Shown piece by piece: positions 36,514 to 44,661 of a stretch of 64,000 nucleotides of DNA. The position numbers were made by a program, and so were the translations under genes. A model generated the notes under the pieces. It was given only the letters and a program-made list of their open reading frames with translations. It made no database searches and had not been told where the DNA came from. The stretch spans positions 1-64,000 of the forward strand of contig JABGUH010000034.1 in NCBI GenBank assembly GCA_018646675.1, given 5' to 3'. The stretch is from Bdellovibrionales bacterium (lineage in GTDB: Bacteria > Bdellovibrionota > Bacteriovoracia > Bacteriovoracales > Bacteriovoracaceae). Every line of letters starts with the position of its first letter. Position 1 is the stretch's first letter.

Positions 36514-38643
36514 CTACTCTCCTGGCCCTAGATCAGACCCCAACTTTTGAAGATAAGCGATCAACGCAGTAATCTCACGATTAGCTACCGTGGCTGGTAC
36601 CCCCGATGGGGCCAACGACTTGGCGATAATTTGAGCTTGCTCTCTAGCACTTTGATCTGCATTGGCAATCTCGTGCTCACTATAAGGTACTCCAAGTGCC
36701 GATAGCGTCTTTAATTTATTACGCAGTATTTTGAAGTTAATTTTGCGCTCAAAAAGCCACCCATAACTTGGCATGATTGATTTGGGAGTAACCTCTCTCG
36801 GATCTAACATATGACGATAGTGCCACATATCTGGATACTTTTTACCAACACGGGCGAGGTCAGGCCCAATTCTCCTTGATCCCCACTGGAATGGGTGATC
36901 ATAGACCGACTCTGATGCCTCTGATGGTCGACCGTAACGTAACTTCTCATCTACCATTGGTCTCACCATCTGCGAGTGACAGGTATAACAGCCTTCACGA
37001 ATATAGATATCACGCCCCGCCTGCTCCAGAGATGTGTATGGGGTCACCTTAGGATTTGCGACAATAAAGTTATTGGCCATTATGGCAGGTAAAATTTCAA
37101 CTAAAGAGCCAACCAAGATTGCCAATAACGCAAAGACGGTCATCGCCATCGGCAGCCCCTCAAGTTTACGGTGGCCACGATCGCTACTGCCAGTGATCGC
37201 TGATAATGCTGGCGCCTTATGCTCCTCTTCGGCGGTAACACTACCCTGTCGTGCTGTCATATAGAGGTTATATGCCATAATTAAAATACTGCTAAAAATT
37301 AGTACTCCGCCAAAAGCTCGCACCCAGTACATCGGCATGATGTTCATCACAGTTTCAACAAAGTCTGGATAGATCAATTTGCCTGAAGCGTCCACCGCTC
37401 GCCACATCAGTCCTTGAGTAATTCCAGCCGTCCACATCGAGACAATATAAAGTAGAAGGCCAACCGTCGCGGTCCAAAAATGAATCCCAGCTAATTTAAT
37501 CGAGTAGAGTTTCGTTCCATATAGTTTTGGAACTAGATAGTAAAACATTCCTGCAATCATCATATAATTCCAACCAACTGTCCCACTGTGAACGTGACCG
37601 ACAATCCAGTCGGTAAAGTGGGCCAGCCCATTAACGGACTTTATCGAGAGAAGTGGCCCTTCAAAGGTACTCATGCCATAAAAGGTAACTGCTGTTGCAA
37701 AAAACTTAAGAACTGGCTCCCTGCGAACTCGATCCCATGCTCCGCGCATAGTAAGCAGTCCATTAATCATCCCTCCCCAACTAGGTGCCCAGATCATTAA
37801 CGAGAAAATCATTCCCAAGGTTTGTGACCACTCCGGCAGGGTACTATAGAGTAGGTGGTGAGGTCCGGCCCAGATATAAAGAAATACAAGAGACCAAAAG
37901 TGGATAATCGAAAGACGATAACTGTAGATAGGACGATTTATCGCTTTCGGTACATAGTAATACATCAAACCCAAAAATGGAGTGGTGAGAAAAAATGCCA
38001 CCGCATTGTGACCGTACCACCACTGAACTAGAGCGTCTTGCACGCCAGCGAAGAGCGAATAGCTCTGCATAAAGGAGACCGGAAGAGAGAGAGAATTTAC
38101 AATATGCAGTACAGCGACAGTAACAAAAGTCGCAATATAAAACCAGATTGCGACATAGATGTGCTTCTCACGCCGTCTCAATAGGGTACCAACCAAGTTA
38201 ACAGAAAAAATAACCCAGATTAGAGCAATTGCAATATCAATTGGCCACTCAAGCTCGGCATACTCTTTACCGGAGCTAAGCCCTAAAGGAAGGGTAACTG
38301 CCGCCGAAACAATAATCAGTTGCCATCCCCAAAAATGAATTCGCGAGAGCAGATCACTGAACAGTCTTGCTTTACACAGACGCTGCGTCGAGTGATAGAT
38401 ACCCGCAAAAACAGCGTTACCAACAAAAGCGAAGATCGCAGCATTAGTGTGTAGTGGCCGTAAGCGGCCAAAAGAGATCCACTCCAACGCAAAATTAGCT
38501 TTGTAAGTTGCTAACTGAAATGCCACAACTACACCGACTAAAAGTGCCACCACCCCAAAGATCATACTTGCTAGAATAAATAGTTTAACAATCTGATCAT
38601 CATACTTAAAACGCTCTAGGGAAACTTTTTTTGTTGCGCTCAT
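36514..38643 (-). CDS. ccoNO: Fused CcoN-CcoO, catalytic and monoheme subunits of cbb3 oxidase
   Basis: 709 residues, combining what are usually two proteins. Residues 1-480 are CcoN, with about 12 helices and conserved metal-ligand regions (VQWWYGHNAVAFF, YIWAGPHHLLYS, FTDWIVGHVHSGTVGWN). After a linker with one further helix (about 510-535) comes CcoO, with its heme site CYTCHSQMVRP near residue 553 and the LDPREVTPKSIMPSYGWL segment. The complex reduces oxygen to water with high affinity and pumps protons. CcoNO fusions are known in Bdellovibrio and Bacteroidetes. Confidence 0.95.
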   Translation of the reverse strand: MSATKKVSLERFKYDDQIVKLFILASMIFGVVALLVGVVVAFQLATYKANFALEWISFGRLRPLHTNAAIFAFVGNAVFAGIYHSTQRLCKARLFSDLLSRIHFWGWQLIIVSAAVTLPLGLSSGKEYAELEWPIDIAIALIWVIFSVNLVGTLLRRREKHIYVAIWFYIATFVTVAVLHIVNSLSLPVSFMQSYSLFAGVQDALVQWWYGHNAVAFFLTTPFLGLMYYYVPKAINRPIYSYRLSIIHFWSLVFLYIWAGPHHLLYSTLPEWSQTLGMIFSLMIWAPSWGGMINGLLTMRGAWDRVRREPVLKFFATAVTFYGMSTFEGPLLSIKSVNGLAHFTDWIVGHVHSGTVGWNYMMIAGMFYYLVPKLYGTKLYSIKLAGIHFWTATVGLLLYIVSMWTAGITQGLMWRAVDASGKLIYPDFVETVMNIMPMYWVRAFGGVLIFSSILIMAYNLYMTARQGSVTAEEEHKAPALSAITGSSDRGHRKLEGLPMAMTVFALLAILVGSLVEILPAIMANNFIVANPKVTPYTSLEQAGRDIYIREGCYTCHSQMVRPMVDEKLRYGRPSEASESVYDHPFQWGSRRIGPDLARVGKKYPDMWHYRHMLDPREVTPKSIMPSYGWLFERKINFKILRNKLKTLSALGVPYSEHEIANADQSAREQAQIIAKSLAPSGVPATVANREITALIAYLQKLGSDLGPGE

Positions 38644-38712
38644 CGCCCAAAAATCCTTGGTTAAAATTTCTATATATATGGTTAGGTATTATACATAAGA
38701 ACAGCAAATATG

Positions 38713-38874
38713 TTAATCATTTTCAATTTCCTCCTCCTGCTCATCAATCAAAATCCGATGAGCGGGAGTCTCAAGATCATCGTAGTGGCCACTTTTCACA
38801 CTCCAGATAAAACCAGCGATAAAAAACCCACCTAAGAGAAGTGCAAAAGGAACCAATAGATATAGTACTTCCAT
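38713..38874 (-). CDS. ccoS: cbb3 oxidase maturation protein CcoS
   Basis: About 53 residues starting at ATG 38874 (MEVLYLLVPFALLLGG), two bases after the ccoI stop. It has one membrane helix, the motif FIWSVKSGHYDDLETPAHRIL typical of CcoS and an acidic end. CcoS is needed for heme b and copper insertion into CcoN. The frame extends upstream to 38913 into ccoI, which I discount. Confidence 0.92.
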   Translation of the reverse strand: MEVLYLLVPFALLLGGFFIAGFIWSVKSGHYDDLETPAHRILIDEQEEEIEND

Positions 38875-38876
38875 TT

Positions 38877-41306
38877 TTAAAAAATCTCCCGTCTCAATTT
38901 TCCTGTTCCCCAAATGGTAGAGAGTAAAACAGTAAGAGAGCTAATGGGCATTAGAATAGCAGCCAGCAAGGGATTAAGCACACCCTGCAGTGTCAGAACA
39001 ACCACTACCAAATTGTATAGAATTGAGATCGCTAAGTTGCGATAGATAATTCTCATCGTCTCCTGGGCCGCAACAATTAGTCGATACAGGGGACGAATAC
39101 CATCACGAGTAAAGTAGAGATCACAGACATTCATCCCCATCTCCACACTTCCCTTAACTGCTACTCCCACAGATGCCTTGGTCAAAGCCAAAGCATCATT
39201 GGCACCATCTCCGACCATCAATCCTGCACCAGATCCCTCTACAATCTCTCCCTTTCTCTCCGGGCCAACTTCAGAATAGATCTCATCCTCAGTCAGTCCA
39301 ACCTTTTGACCGATAGTGGAAGCGACCTCCCGATTATCTCCAGTCAATAATCTGATCTTTAGATCTAGTTGTCGTAGTTGTGAAACTATCTTAGTTGAGT
39401 CGGGACGCAACTGATCTGTTAAACCTATCTCCACGATCATCTTCCCATCGATAGAAACTCCAGAACGACTTAATGCCGCTCCAGAGAGAGCATCAATCCT
39501 TCCAATCGCCAACTGGTACTCCCCAACTCTTCCTTGGGATCCCTCCCCAGGTTGCTCGCTAAACTCCTCCACCATTAATCTTCCATCCAGCCACTGATGA
39601 TAGTGCTCCTCAAGATAGGAGGTGATCGCTTGAGAGACGGGGTGATTGGAGCGCTTGGCCACCATGTAGACTGCAGCATAATACTCTTGCATCTGGGTCG
39701 AGGGTACGCTCTCTTCCCACCCAACTACCTGCATTACCCCGTAAGTAATAGTTCCAGTCTTATCCAGAAAGATCTCTTGGATCTGAGAGGTTCGCTCCAA
39801 TACCTCTTCTCTGCGAACAATAATTCCCTCCGCCGCCAATTTAGAGATAGTGCGGGTTAGGGCCAATGGTGTGGCAAGCCCCAAAGCACAGGGACAAGAG
39901 ACGATAATAAGAGTAACCGAGCGTAGTAGTGCCGTGGCCAAGTCGTCCCGCCATAAAAAGAAGATAAAGGTTAAGGTCGCTAAAGAGAAAAGGACCAGCA
40001 AAAAGTAGTGCGCTAAACGATCCACTGCTTTGGTGATCGGTGCCCGCTGATTCAGACCCTGTTCAATCTCTTGTAAGACCTGTCCAACTCTAGTCTGTTC
40101 ACCACTTGCCGTTACCTTCACCTTGATTTCACTATCCAGATTTAATGCGGCAGAGTAGACCATCTCTCCCTTGCCTACTTTTACCGGACAAGACTCTCCA
40201 GAGAGCATGGAGTTATTAATCAGAGTTGAGCCATCGATAATAACTCCATCTGCCGCAAACTGTTCACCTGCGGCGACAAGCATCACATCTCCAATCAGTA
40301 GTGAAGATGGTAAGACCTCCTCTACTGCTCCGTTTGGCCCCTCCTTGCGAATATGTCCACCGCCAAAAAGAGTGTTAAACAGTGAGAGTTTCATCCCTCG
40401 CTGCTGTGCCCTCTTTAACAACAGTCGAGATGTTAAAAGTAAAAAGACTAGAATAGTAAGAGAGTCGAAGTAGATGTGATGTCCTCCCGAAAGGAGTTGC
40501 CACAAACCACTTATCCATCCAACAACTAGGGCGATCGCAATTGGTAGATCGATCGAGATCGTACCACTTTGTAAAGAGCCCCAGGCACTACGGTAGAAAG
40601 GGGCAGCACTGTAAGTTAAAACCGGAATCGAGAGCAGTAGCGAGAGCCACTCGAAATATCTCCCCAGATCTCCAGCGGCCCCACCATAGATAGCAATAGC
40701 AAAGAGCATGATATTAGCAGCGCAGCCAGCAGCCAAACCGACACGAATTAGATCCTGACGATCCTCCCGCTTTTGAAGTTTCTCAAGTTGGCCCTCACTA
40801 CTTAAAACAAAAGGACGATAACCCCAACGATCTAGAGTTGTTGCAACTTTAGAGAACAGTCCATCTCTACTAATTCGAACCCGAACAACCCCCTGCCCCA
40901 TATTGAGTTGAGAGAGTACAACCCCGTTATCTACTTTTGGTAACTGCTCAATTAACCATAGGCAGGCAACACAGTGAACTCCCTGTAAATAGAAGCTCAG
41001 CTCCCGCTCTCCTTGATTATTAAGGGGAGCACTCTGCTCCAAAAACTGCTCACTGTCTAAAAAAAGATAGTTATCTGCTGAGACATAAGCCTGTCCTCCA
41101 CCAGCCTCTTTTAGCTGATAGTATCTCTCCATCCCCTCTTGGTGTAGTATTTGATAGACCGCTCGACAACCATTGCAACAAAAGACAATCTCTTTACTCT
41201 GATCGTTATCATCTGCCACAGTTAGATAGCTTGGAACCACAACCTCCAATTGGCAGTGGGCACAAAGTTTTAATGAAGATTGGAAGTGACGTTGCTTAGG
41301 CACCAT
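38877..41306 (-). CDS. ccoI: CcoI, copper-transporting P-type ATPase for cbb3 oxidase
   Basis: 809 residues. The N-terminal zinc-finger-like region (CAHCQLEVV ... CCNGCRAVY) and a heavy-metal-associated domain (GVHCVACLW) precede eight membrane helices. SCPCALGLATP is the copper-binding CPC motif, DKTGTITYG holds the phosphorylated Asp, SNHPVSQAI the HP motif and GDGANDALAL the hinge. It supplies copper for the oxidase from the cytoplasm to the periplasm. It is the first gene of the cbb3 cluster, 79 bases after the ExbD genes. Confidence 0.95.
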   Translation of the reverse strand: MVPKQRHFQSSLKLCAHCQLEVVVPSYLTVADDNDQSKEIVFCCNGCRAVYQILHQEGMERYYQLKEAGGGQAYVSADNYLFLDSEQFLEQSAPLNNQGERELSFYLQGVHCVACLWLIEQLPKVDNGVVLSQLNMGQGVVRVRISRDGLFSKVATTLDRWGYRPFVLSSEGQLEKLQKREDRQDLIRVGLAAGCAANIMLFAIAIYGGAAGDLGRYFEWLSLLLSIPVLTYSAAPFYRSAWGSLQSGTISIDLPIAIALVVGWISGLWQLLSGGHHIYFDSLTILVFLLLTSRLLLKRAQQRGMKLSLFNTLFGGGHIRKEGPNGAVEEVLPSSLLIGDVMLVAAGEQFAADGVIIDGSTLINNSMLSGESCPVKVGKGEMVYSAALNLDSEIKVKVTASGEQTRVGQVLQEIEQGLNQRAPITKAVDRLAHYFLLVLFSLATLTFIFFLWRDDLATALLRSVTLIIVSCPCALGLATPLALTRTISKLAAEGIIVRREEVLERTSQIQEIFLDKTGTITYGVMQVVGWEESVPSTQMQEYYAAVYMVAKRSNHPVSQAITSYLEEHYHQWLDGRLMVEEFSEQPGEGSQGRVGEYQLAIGRIDALSGAALSRSGVSIDGKMIVEIGLTDQLRPDSTKIVSQLRQLDLKIRLLTGDNREVASTIGQKVGLTEDEIYSEVGPERKGEIVEGSGAGLMVGDGANDALALTKASVGVAVKGSVEMGMNVCDLYFTRDGIRPLYRLIVAAQETMRIIYRNLAISILYNLVVVVLTLQGVLNPLLAAILMPISSLTVLLSTIWGTGKLRREIF

Positions 41307-41385
41307 CCCCCTCCTAAAAAAAGGTGATCGTCCACTTTTTGCGAAATGGCAGATTTAAAAGGGTTGGGTGCCTTAAACTGGCCCC

Positions 41386-41904
41386 CTACTCTTCTCCCAT
41401 TACCACAAACTTATAGCGCATAAATCCAGCTTCCGCACTGGTATAAAGGATTTTTTTGATATAGCTATATTTTAGACTTTTATCGATCACCAGATTGATG
41501 ATACCAGAAAACTTTTTTGCCTGATCTGATGCCTTCTCCACCTGCTGAATTGTCATTTTACGATTAATCAACTCATTGTATAGTGGAACAATTCTACGTT
41601 TGCGAAAACCATCGTATGCATTAGGAGGTAAATTTTCACTATCTAGTATAACCTTGTCATCGACCCAGATCATAGTCGGTGACACCTGCACCACCACCCC
41701 AGGGTTATTAATAGAGGTTGATACCGAGTGTGGAATAGAGACGGACTTGGGAATATTGATAACTAGTCCACTGGAGTTGTAACTCTTAAGGAGAAAAACC
41801 AGCATGATAACTAAAATATCTAACAACGAGGTGATATCCAGATCAGCGACTTCGCGAACTGCTCGCCTACTCCGTTTCCCGACTGCCCTTGTTCCTCTTC
41901 TCAA
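41386..41904 (-). CDS. ExbD/TolR-family protein (second copy)
   Basis: 172 residues. A basic N-terminus precedes DLDITSLLDILVIMLVFLLKSY, in which the Asp in SLLDILVIM occupies the position of the proton-conducting Asp in ExbD/TolR. The periplasmic domain is about 120 residues. It overlaps no other gene but lies 21 bases after the first ExbD gene, together with an ExbB/TolQ gene. The pair of different ExbD proteins suggests a heteromeric stator. Confidence 0.9.
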   Translation of the reverse strand: MRRGTRAVGKRSRRAVREVADLDITSLLDILVIMLVFLLKSYNSSGLVINIPKSVSIPHSVSTSINNPGVVVQVSPTMIWVDDKVILDSENLPPNAYDGFRKRRIVPLYNELINRKMTIQQVEKASDQAKKFSGIINLVIDKSLKYSYIKKILYTSAEAGFMRYKFVVMGEE

Positions 41905-41925
41905 CGGACCAACTCCTTAACGTAT

Positions 41926-42456
41926 CTAACTTTGAATATTACCAAAGGCCATCTCGCTAAATAGCGATTTGACCTTAACATCCACTCCATCCTTATCTTT
42001 GTTGTAAAATGCGGGATCAGTACGACGAAGCATCCTAACCGCATCCATTATCTCCACTAACTTTTGGTAGGGGAGATCAACCCTAGGCTCCAAAATAATA
42101 GTGCGTTCATTCAGATGACGTCCCTTTAACGCTACTAATGTTTGATGCAGACCCTCCAAATTATACTCTCCGCCCTCCAATTTTTTAATCGTCGCATGGT
42201 GACGGCCCCCGATCCCAGTCAATAAGGTAAACCCACTCTTATTGATTCTTAAAGTTAGGGCCAAGGGCTTCTGCCGACTTTTAGGAGGAGGTTGATCAGA
42301 GACAATTGGTACATTGCTGGAGATCTCAAAAATTTTTACAAAAGTTGCTGAAGTAAGAAGAAAGAAGATAAAGATAAAGACTGCATCCAAAATTGGAATC
42401 AAATTTGGCTTTACCGGCTTTAACCTCTTGCTACGTCTACTGGGTACTCGATACAC
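41926..42456 (-). CDS. ExbD/TolR-family protein (first copy)
   Basis: 176 residues. KPNLIPILDAVFIFIFFLLTSATF forms the single membrane helix with its conserved Asp (PILDAVFIF), followed by a periplasmic domain of about 130 residues rich in Lys/Arg. Similar to the next gene but diverged, so the two are paralogues of different role rather than a recent duplicate. Encoded just after the ExbB/TolQ gene. Confidence 0.9.
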   Translation of the reverse strand: MYRVPSRRSKRLKPVKPNLIPILDAVFIFIFFLLTSATFVKIFEISSNVPIVSDQPPPKSRQKPLALTLRINKSGFTLLTGIGGRHHATIKKLEGGEYNLEGLHQTLVALKGRHLNERTIILEPRVDLPYQKLVEIMDAVRMLRRTDPAFYNKDKDGVDVKVKSLFSEMAFGNIQS

Positions 42457-42486
42457 CTTGCCCTACTCCTTAAGCTTTGGTTTAAA

Positions 42487-43128
42487 CTACCGGTCTACTT
42501 CCCGCTTGGTTCCAAGCAGATCCATCAACTTGACTGAAAATTCATCAATTTCATTAACAATCTTATCTGACTTGCTAGATAGATAGGTATGTAACATCAT
42601 AATGGTAATTGCCGCCAACAGTCCCAAGAAGGTTGTGTTCATCGCCTTGGATATTCCGGCGGCCAAAAGCTCCGCCTTCTGTGCGGGATCAACTGATGCT
42701 ACGGCCGAGAATGATTGCATCAAACCTTGAATTGTTCCTAAAAGTCCAAACAGGGTTGAGATATTCGCGATCAACTGTAGATAGTTCAATCGCAGCTCCA
42801 CCTTGGGAATGACCTCTAGGGCAGTGGCATCAATCGCATTTTGAATCTGCTCACCAGTCTGGGCAGATCTTTTCAAACCGCTTTTTAAGACTTTAGGCAA
42901 CATCGCCACGGAACCAGAACAGACTCTAATTGCTCCCTGCATATCATTAGAGAGAATATAGCGTTGTAGCTCATTCATAAATGAAGTGCCATCCACATCA
43001 AAGCGAAAAAATAACTTCACAAAACGTTCTAGGGAGATGGCAATCCCCACGCCCCAGATAATCAGAATGATCCACATAAAGATCCCACCGCTCTGAATAA
43101 AACTGGCGATACCATTAACTATCATCAT
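42487..43128 (-). CDS. MotA/TolQ/ExbB proton channel family protein
   Basis: 213 residues with three membrane helices: ISSFIQSGG-type start, ILIIWGVGIAISLERF near residues 20-36, and two helices around ISTLFGLLGTIQGLMQSF and GISKAMNTTFLGLLAAITIMML. The Glu of SLERF and the Thr-rich helices are family features. Such proteins with ExbD/TolR form proton-driven stators for TonB or Tol systems or for gliding (AglRQS). GGGAGGAATCC lies before ATG 43128. No TonB or TolA gene is nearby, so the driven partner is unknown. Confidence 0.9.
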   Translation of the reverse strand: MMIVNGIASFIQSGGIFMWIILIIWGVGIAISLERFVKLFFRFDVDGTSFMNELQRYILSNDMQGAIRVCSGSVAMLPKVLKSGLKRSAQTGEQIQNAIDATALEVIPKVELRLNYLQLIANISTLFGLLGTIQGLMQSFSAVASVDPAQKAELLAAGISKAMNTTFLGLLAAITIMMLHTYLSSKSDKIVNEIDEFSVKLMDLLGTKREVDR

Positions 43129-43239
43129 TGGATTCCTCCCTTACAAAACTGATCCGACAACACTTTCAAATAGTTACAATTATATTTCCATTATAGTGAC
43201 AATCTGCTCCACACCATCTTTTTTCTAACCGGGCAGATC

Positions 43240-43269
43240 TTGCCCTTATAGGTATTTCCTTAGTATATT
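43240..43269 (+). promoter_or_regulatory. Putative rimO promoter giving a leaderless transcript
   Basis: TTGCCC and TATATT are separated by 18 bases, and the ATG of rimO begins six bases after the -10, at the expected transcription start. No ribosome-binding site precedes that ATG. Confidence 0.4.
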
Positions 43270-43275
43270 AACCAA

Positions 43276-44652
43276 ATGAAAACAAATAATCGCAATGTGT
43301 ACTTTACCTCATTAGGATGTTCCAAAAATCTAGTCGACTCCCAGGTAATGCTAGGGCAACTAGGAGAGTCCTCTTTGGGCTTTGGTTCCACCACCAAGCC
43401 GGAAGAGGCTGGTGTGATTATTATCAACACCTGCTCTTTTGTTGAAGCCGCCAAACAGGAGTCCATCGACGTCATTTTGGAGCTGGCAGACTACAAAAAG
43501 GAAAATGTAGGCCAATGCCACATTCTGGTGGTGGCAGGCTGTATGTCCCAACGCTACCCCAAAGAGCTGGAGGAGTTATTGCCGGAGGTAGATCTAATTA
43601 TTGGCACCGGTGAGTATCACCGTATAGTTGAGCTGCTGGATAAAAGTGAGCACGAGGAGTTAGAGCAGAAGAGCTTTGTTGATACCCCCAAATATATTCA
43701 TGATGAAAACACTCCACTAGTCAATACCTCTCCCGGCCATACCGCATGGCTGAAGGTTTCTGAGGGGTGTGATCGCCACTGTACCTTCTGCATTATTCCA
43801 ACCATTAGGGGAGCGCTGCGGTCACGACAGGTGGACTCACTGGTTCGAGAGAGTGAAAGATTGGCACAGAGCGGAGTACGTGAGATCAATTTAATCTCCC
43901 AGGATCTATCCTCCTATGGAAAAGATCTAGCGAGTCCAAATGATCTCCACCACCTCTTAACCGCTTTAGAGCAGGTAGATGGCATCGACTGGATTCGTCT
44001 CTTCTACCTTTATCCTGACGACCTAACTGATCAAGTAATCGAAGTGATCGCTAACTCAAATAAAATCTGCCCCTACCTAGATATGCCGGTACAGCACTTC
44101 TCCGATAGCATCTTGAAACGGATGAATCGCCAAATTACCGGTGACATGATTCACTCCAAGATCAGCCGTTTGCGCCAAATGATCCCAAATATCGTCCTAC
44201 GAACCTCGCTAATTGTTGGCTTTCCTGGAGAGAGTGAGGATGACTTCAAAAAATTGCTCGAGGGGGTTGAACAGGCGCGCTTCAATCACTTGGGAGTATT
44301 TCGCTACTCTGATGAAGAGGGAACACCAGCATTTTCGCTGGAGCCGAAGGTCTCTGCCGAGGTGATTGAGCAGCGCTATCAGACCATCTATTTAAAACAA
44401 CAAGAGATTCTCCAAGAGATTAATCAAAAATATTTAGGCAAACGGTTACCAGTGCTAGTAGAGGGCCACCACCCAGAAAGTGAACTTCTAGTGATCGGAC
44501 GGCACCCTGGCCAGGCTCCAGAAATTGATGGTCAGGTAATTATTAATGACCTAGGTGAGCGACAAATTGAAGTTGGGGATATTGTTTCGGTGGTAATTAG
44601 TGAGGTTAGCTCCTACGACTTGGTGGGAGGGGTCTCCCCCTCCGCAGAATAG
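43276..44652 (+). CDS. rimO: Ribosomal protein S12 methylthiotransferase RimO
   Basis: 458 residues. The N-terminal UPF0004 domain begins VYFTSLGCSKNLVDSQVMLG with Cys-11-like ligands; the radical-SAM cluster motif is CDRHCTFC in EGCDRHCTFCIIP. The C-terminal TRAM-like region is present. The enzyme adds a methylthio group to Asp88 of S12 using S-adenosylmethionine and an auxiliary iron-sulfur cluster. It is transcribed alone, divergent from the ExbB gene and convergent with the next lipoprotein. Confidence 0.95.
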   Translation: MKTNNRNVYFTSLGCSKNLVDSQVMLGQLGESSLGFGSTTKPEEAGVIIINTCSFVEAAKQESIDVILELADYKKENVGQCHILVVAGCMSQRYPKELEELLPEVDLIIGTGEYHRIVELLDKSEHEELEQKSFVDTPKYIHDENTPLVNTSPGHTAWLKVSEGCDRHCTFCIIPTIRGALRSRQVDSLVRESERLAQSGVREINLISQDLSSYGKDLASPNDLHHLLTALEQVDGIDWIRLFYLYPDDLTDQVIEVIANSNKICPYLDMPVQHFSDSILKRMNRQITGDMIHSKISRLRQMIPNIVLRTSLIVGFPGESEDDFKKLLEGVEQARFNHLGVFRYSDEEGTPAFSLEPKVSAEVIEQRYQTIYLKQQEILQEINQKYLGKRLPVLVEGHHPESELLVIGRHPGQAPEIDGQVIINDLGERQIEVGDIVSVVISEVSSYDLVGGVSPSAE

Positions 44653-44661
44653 ATTCGATAC

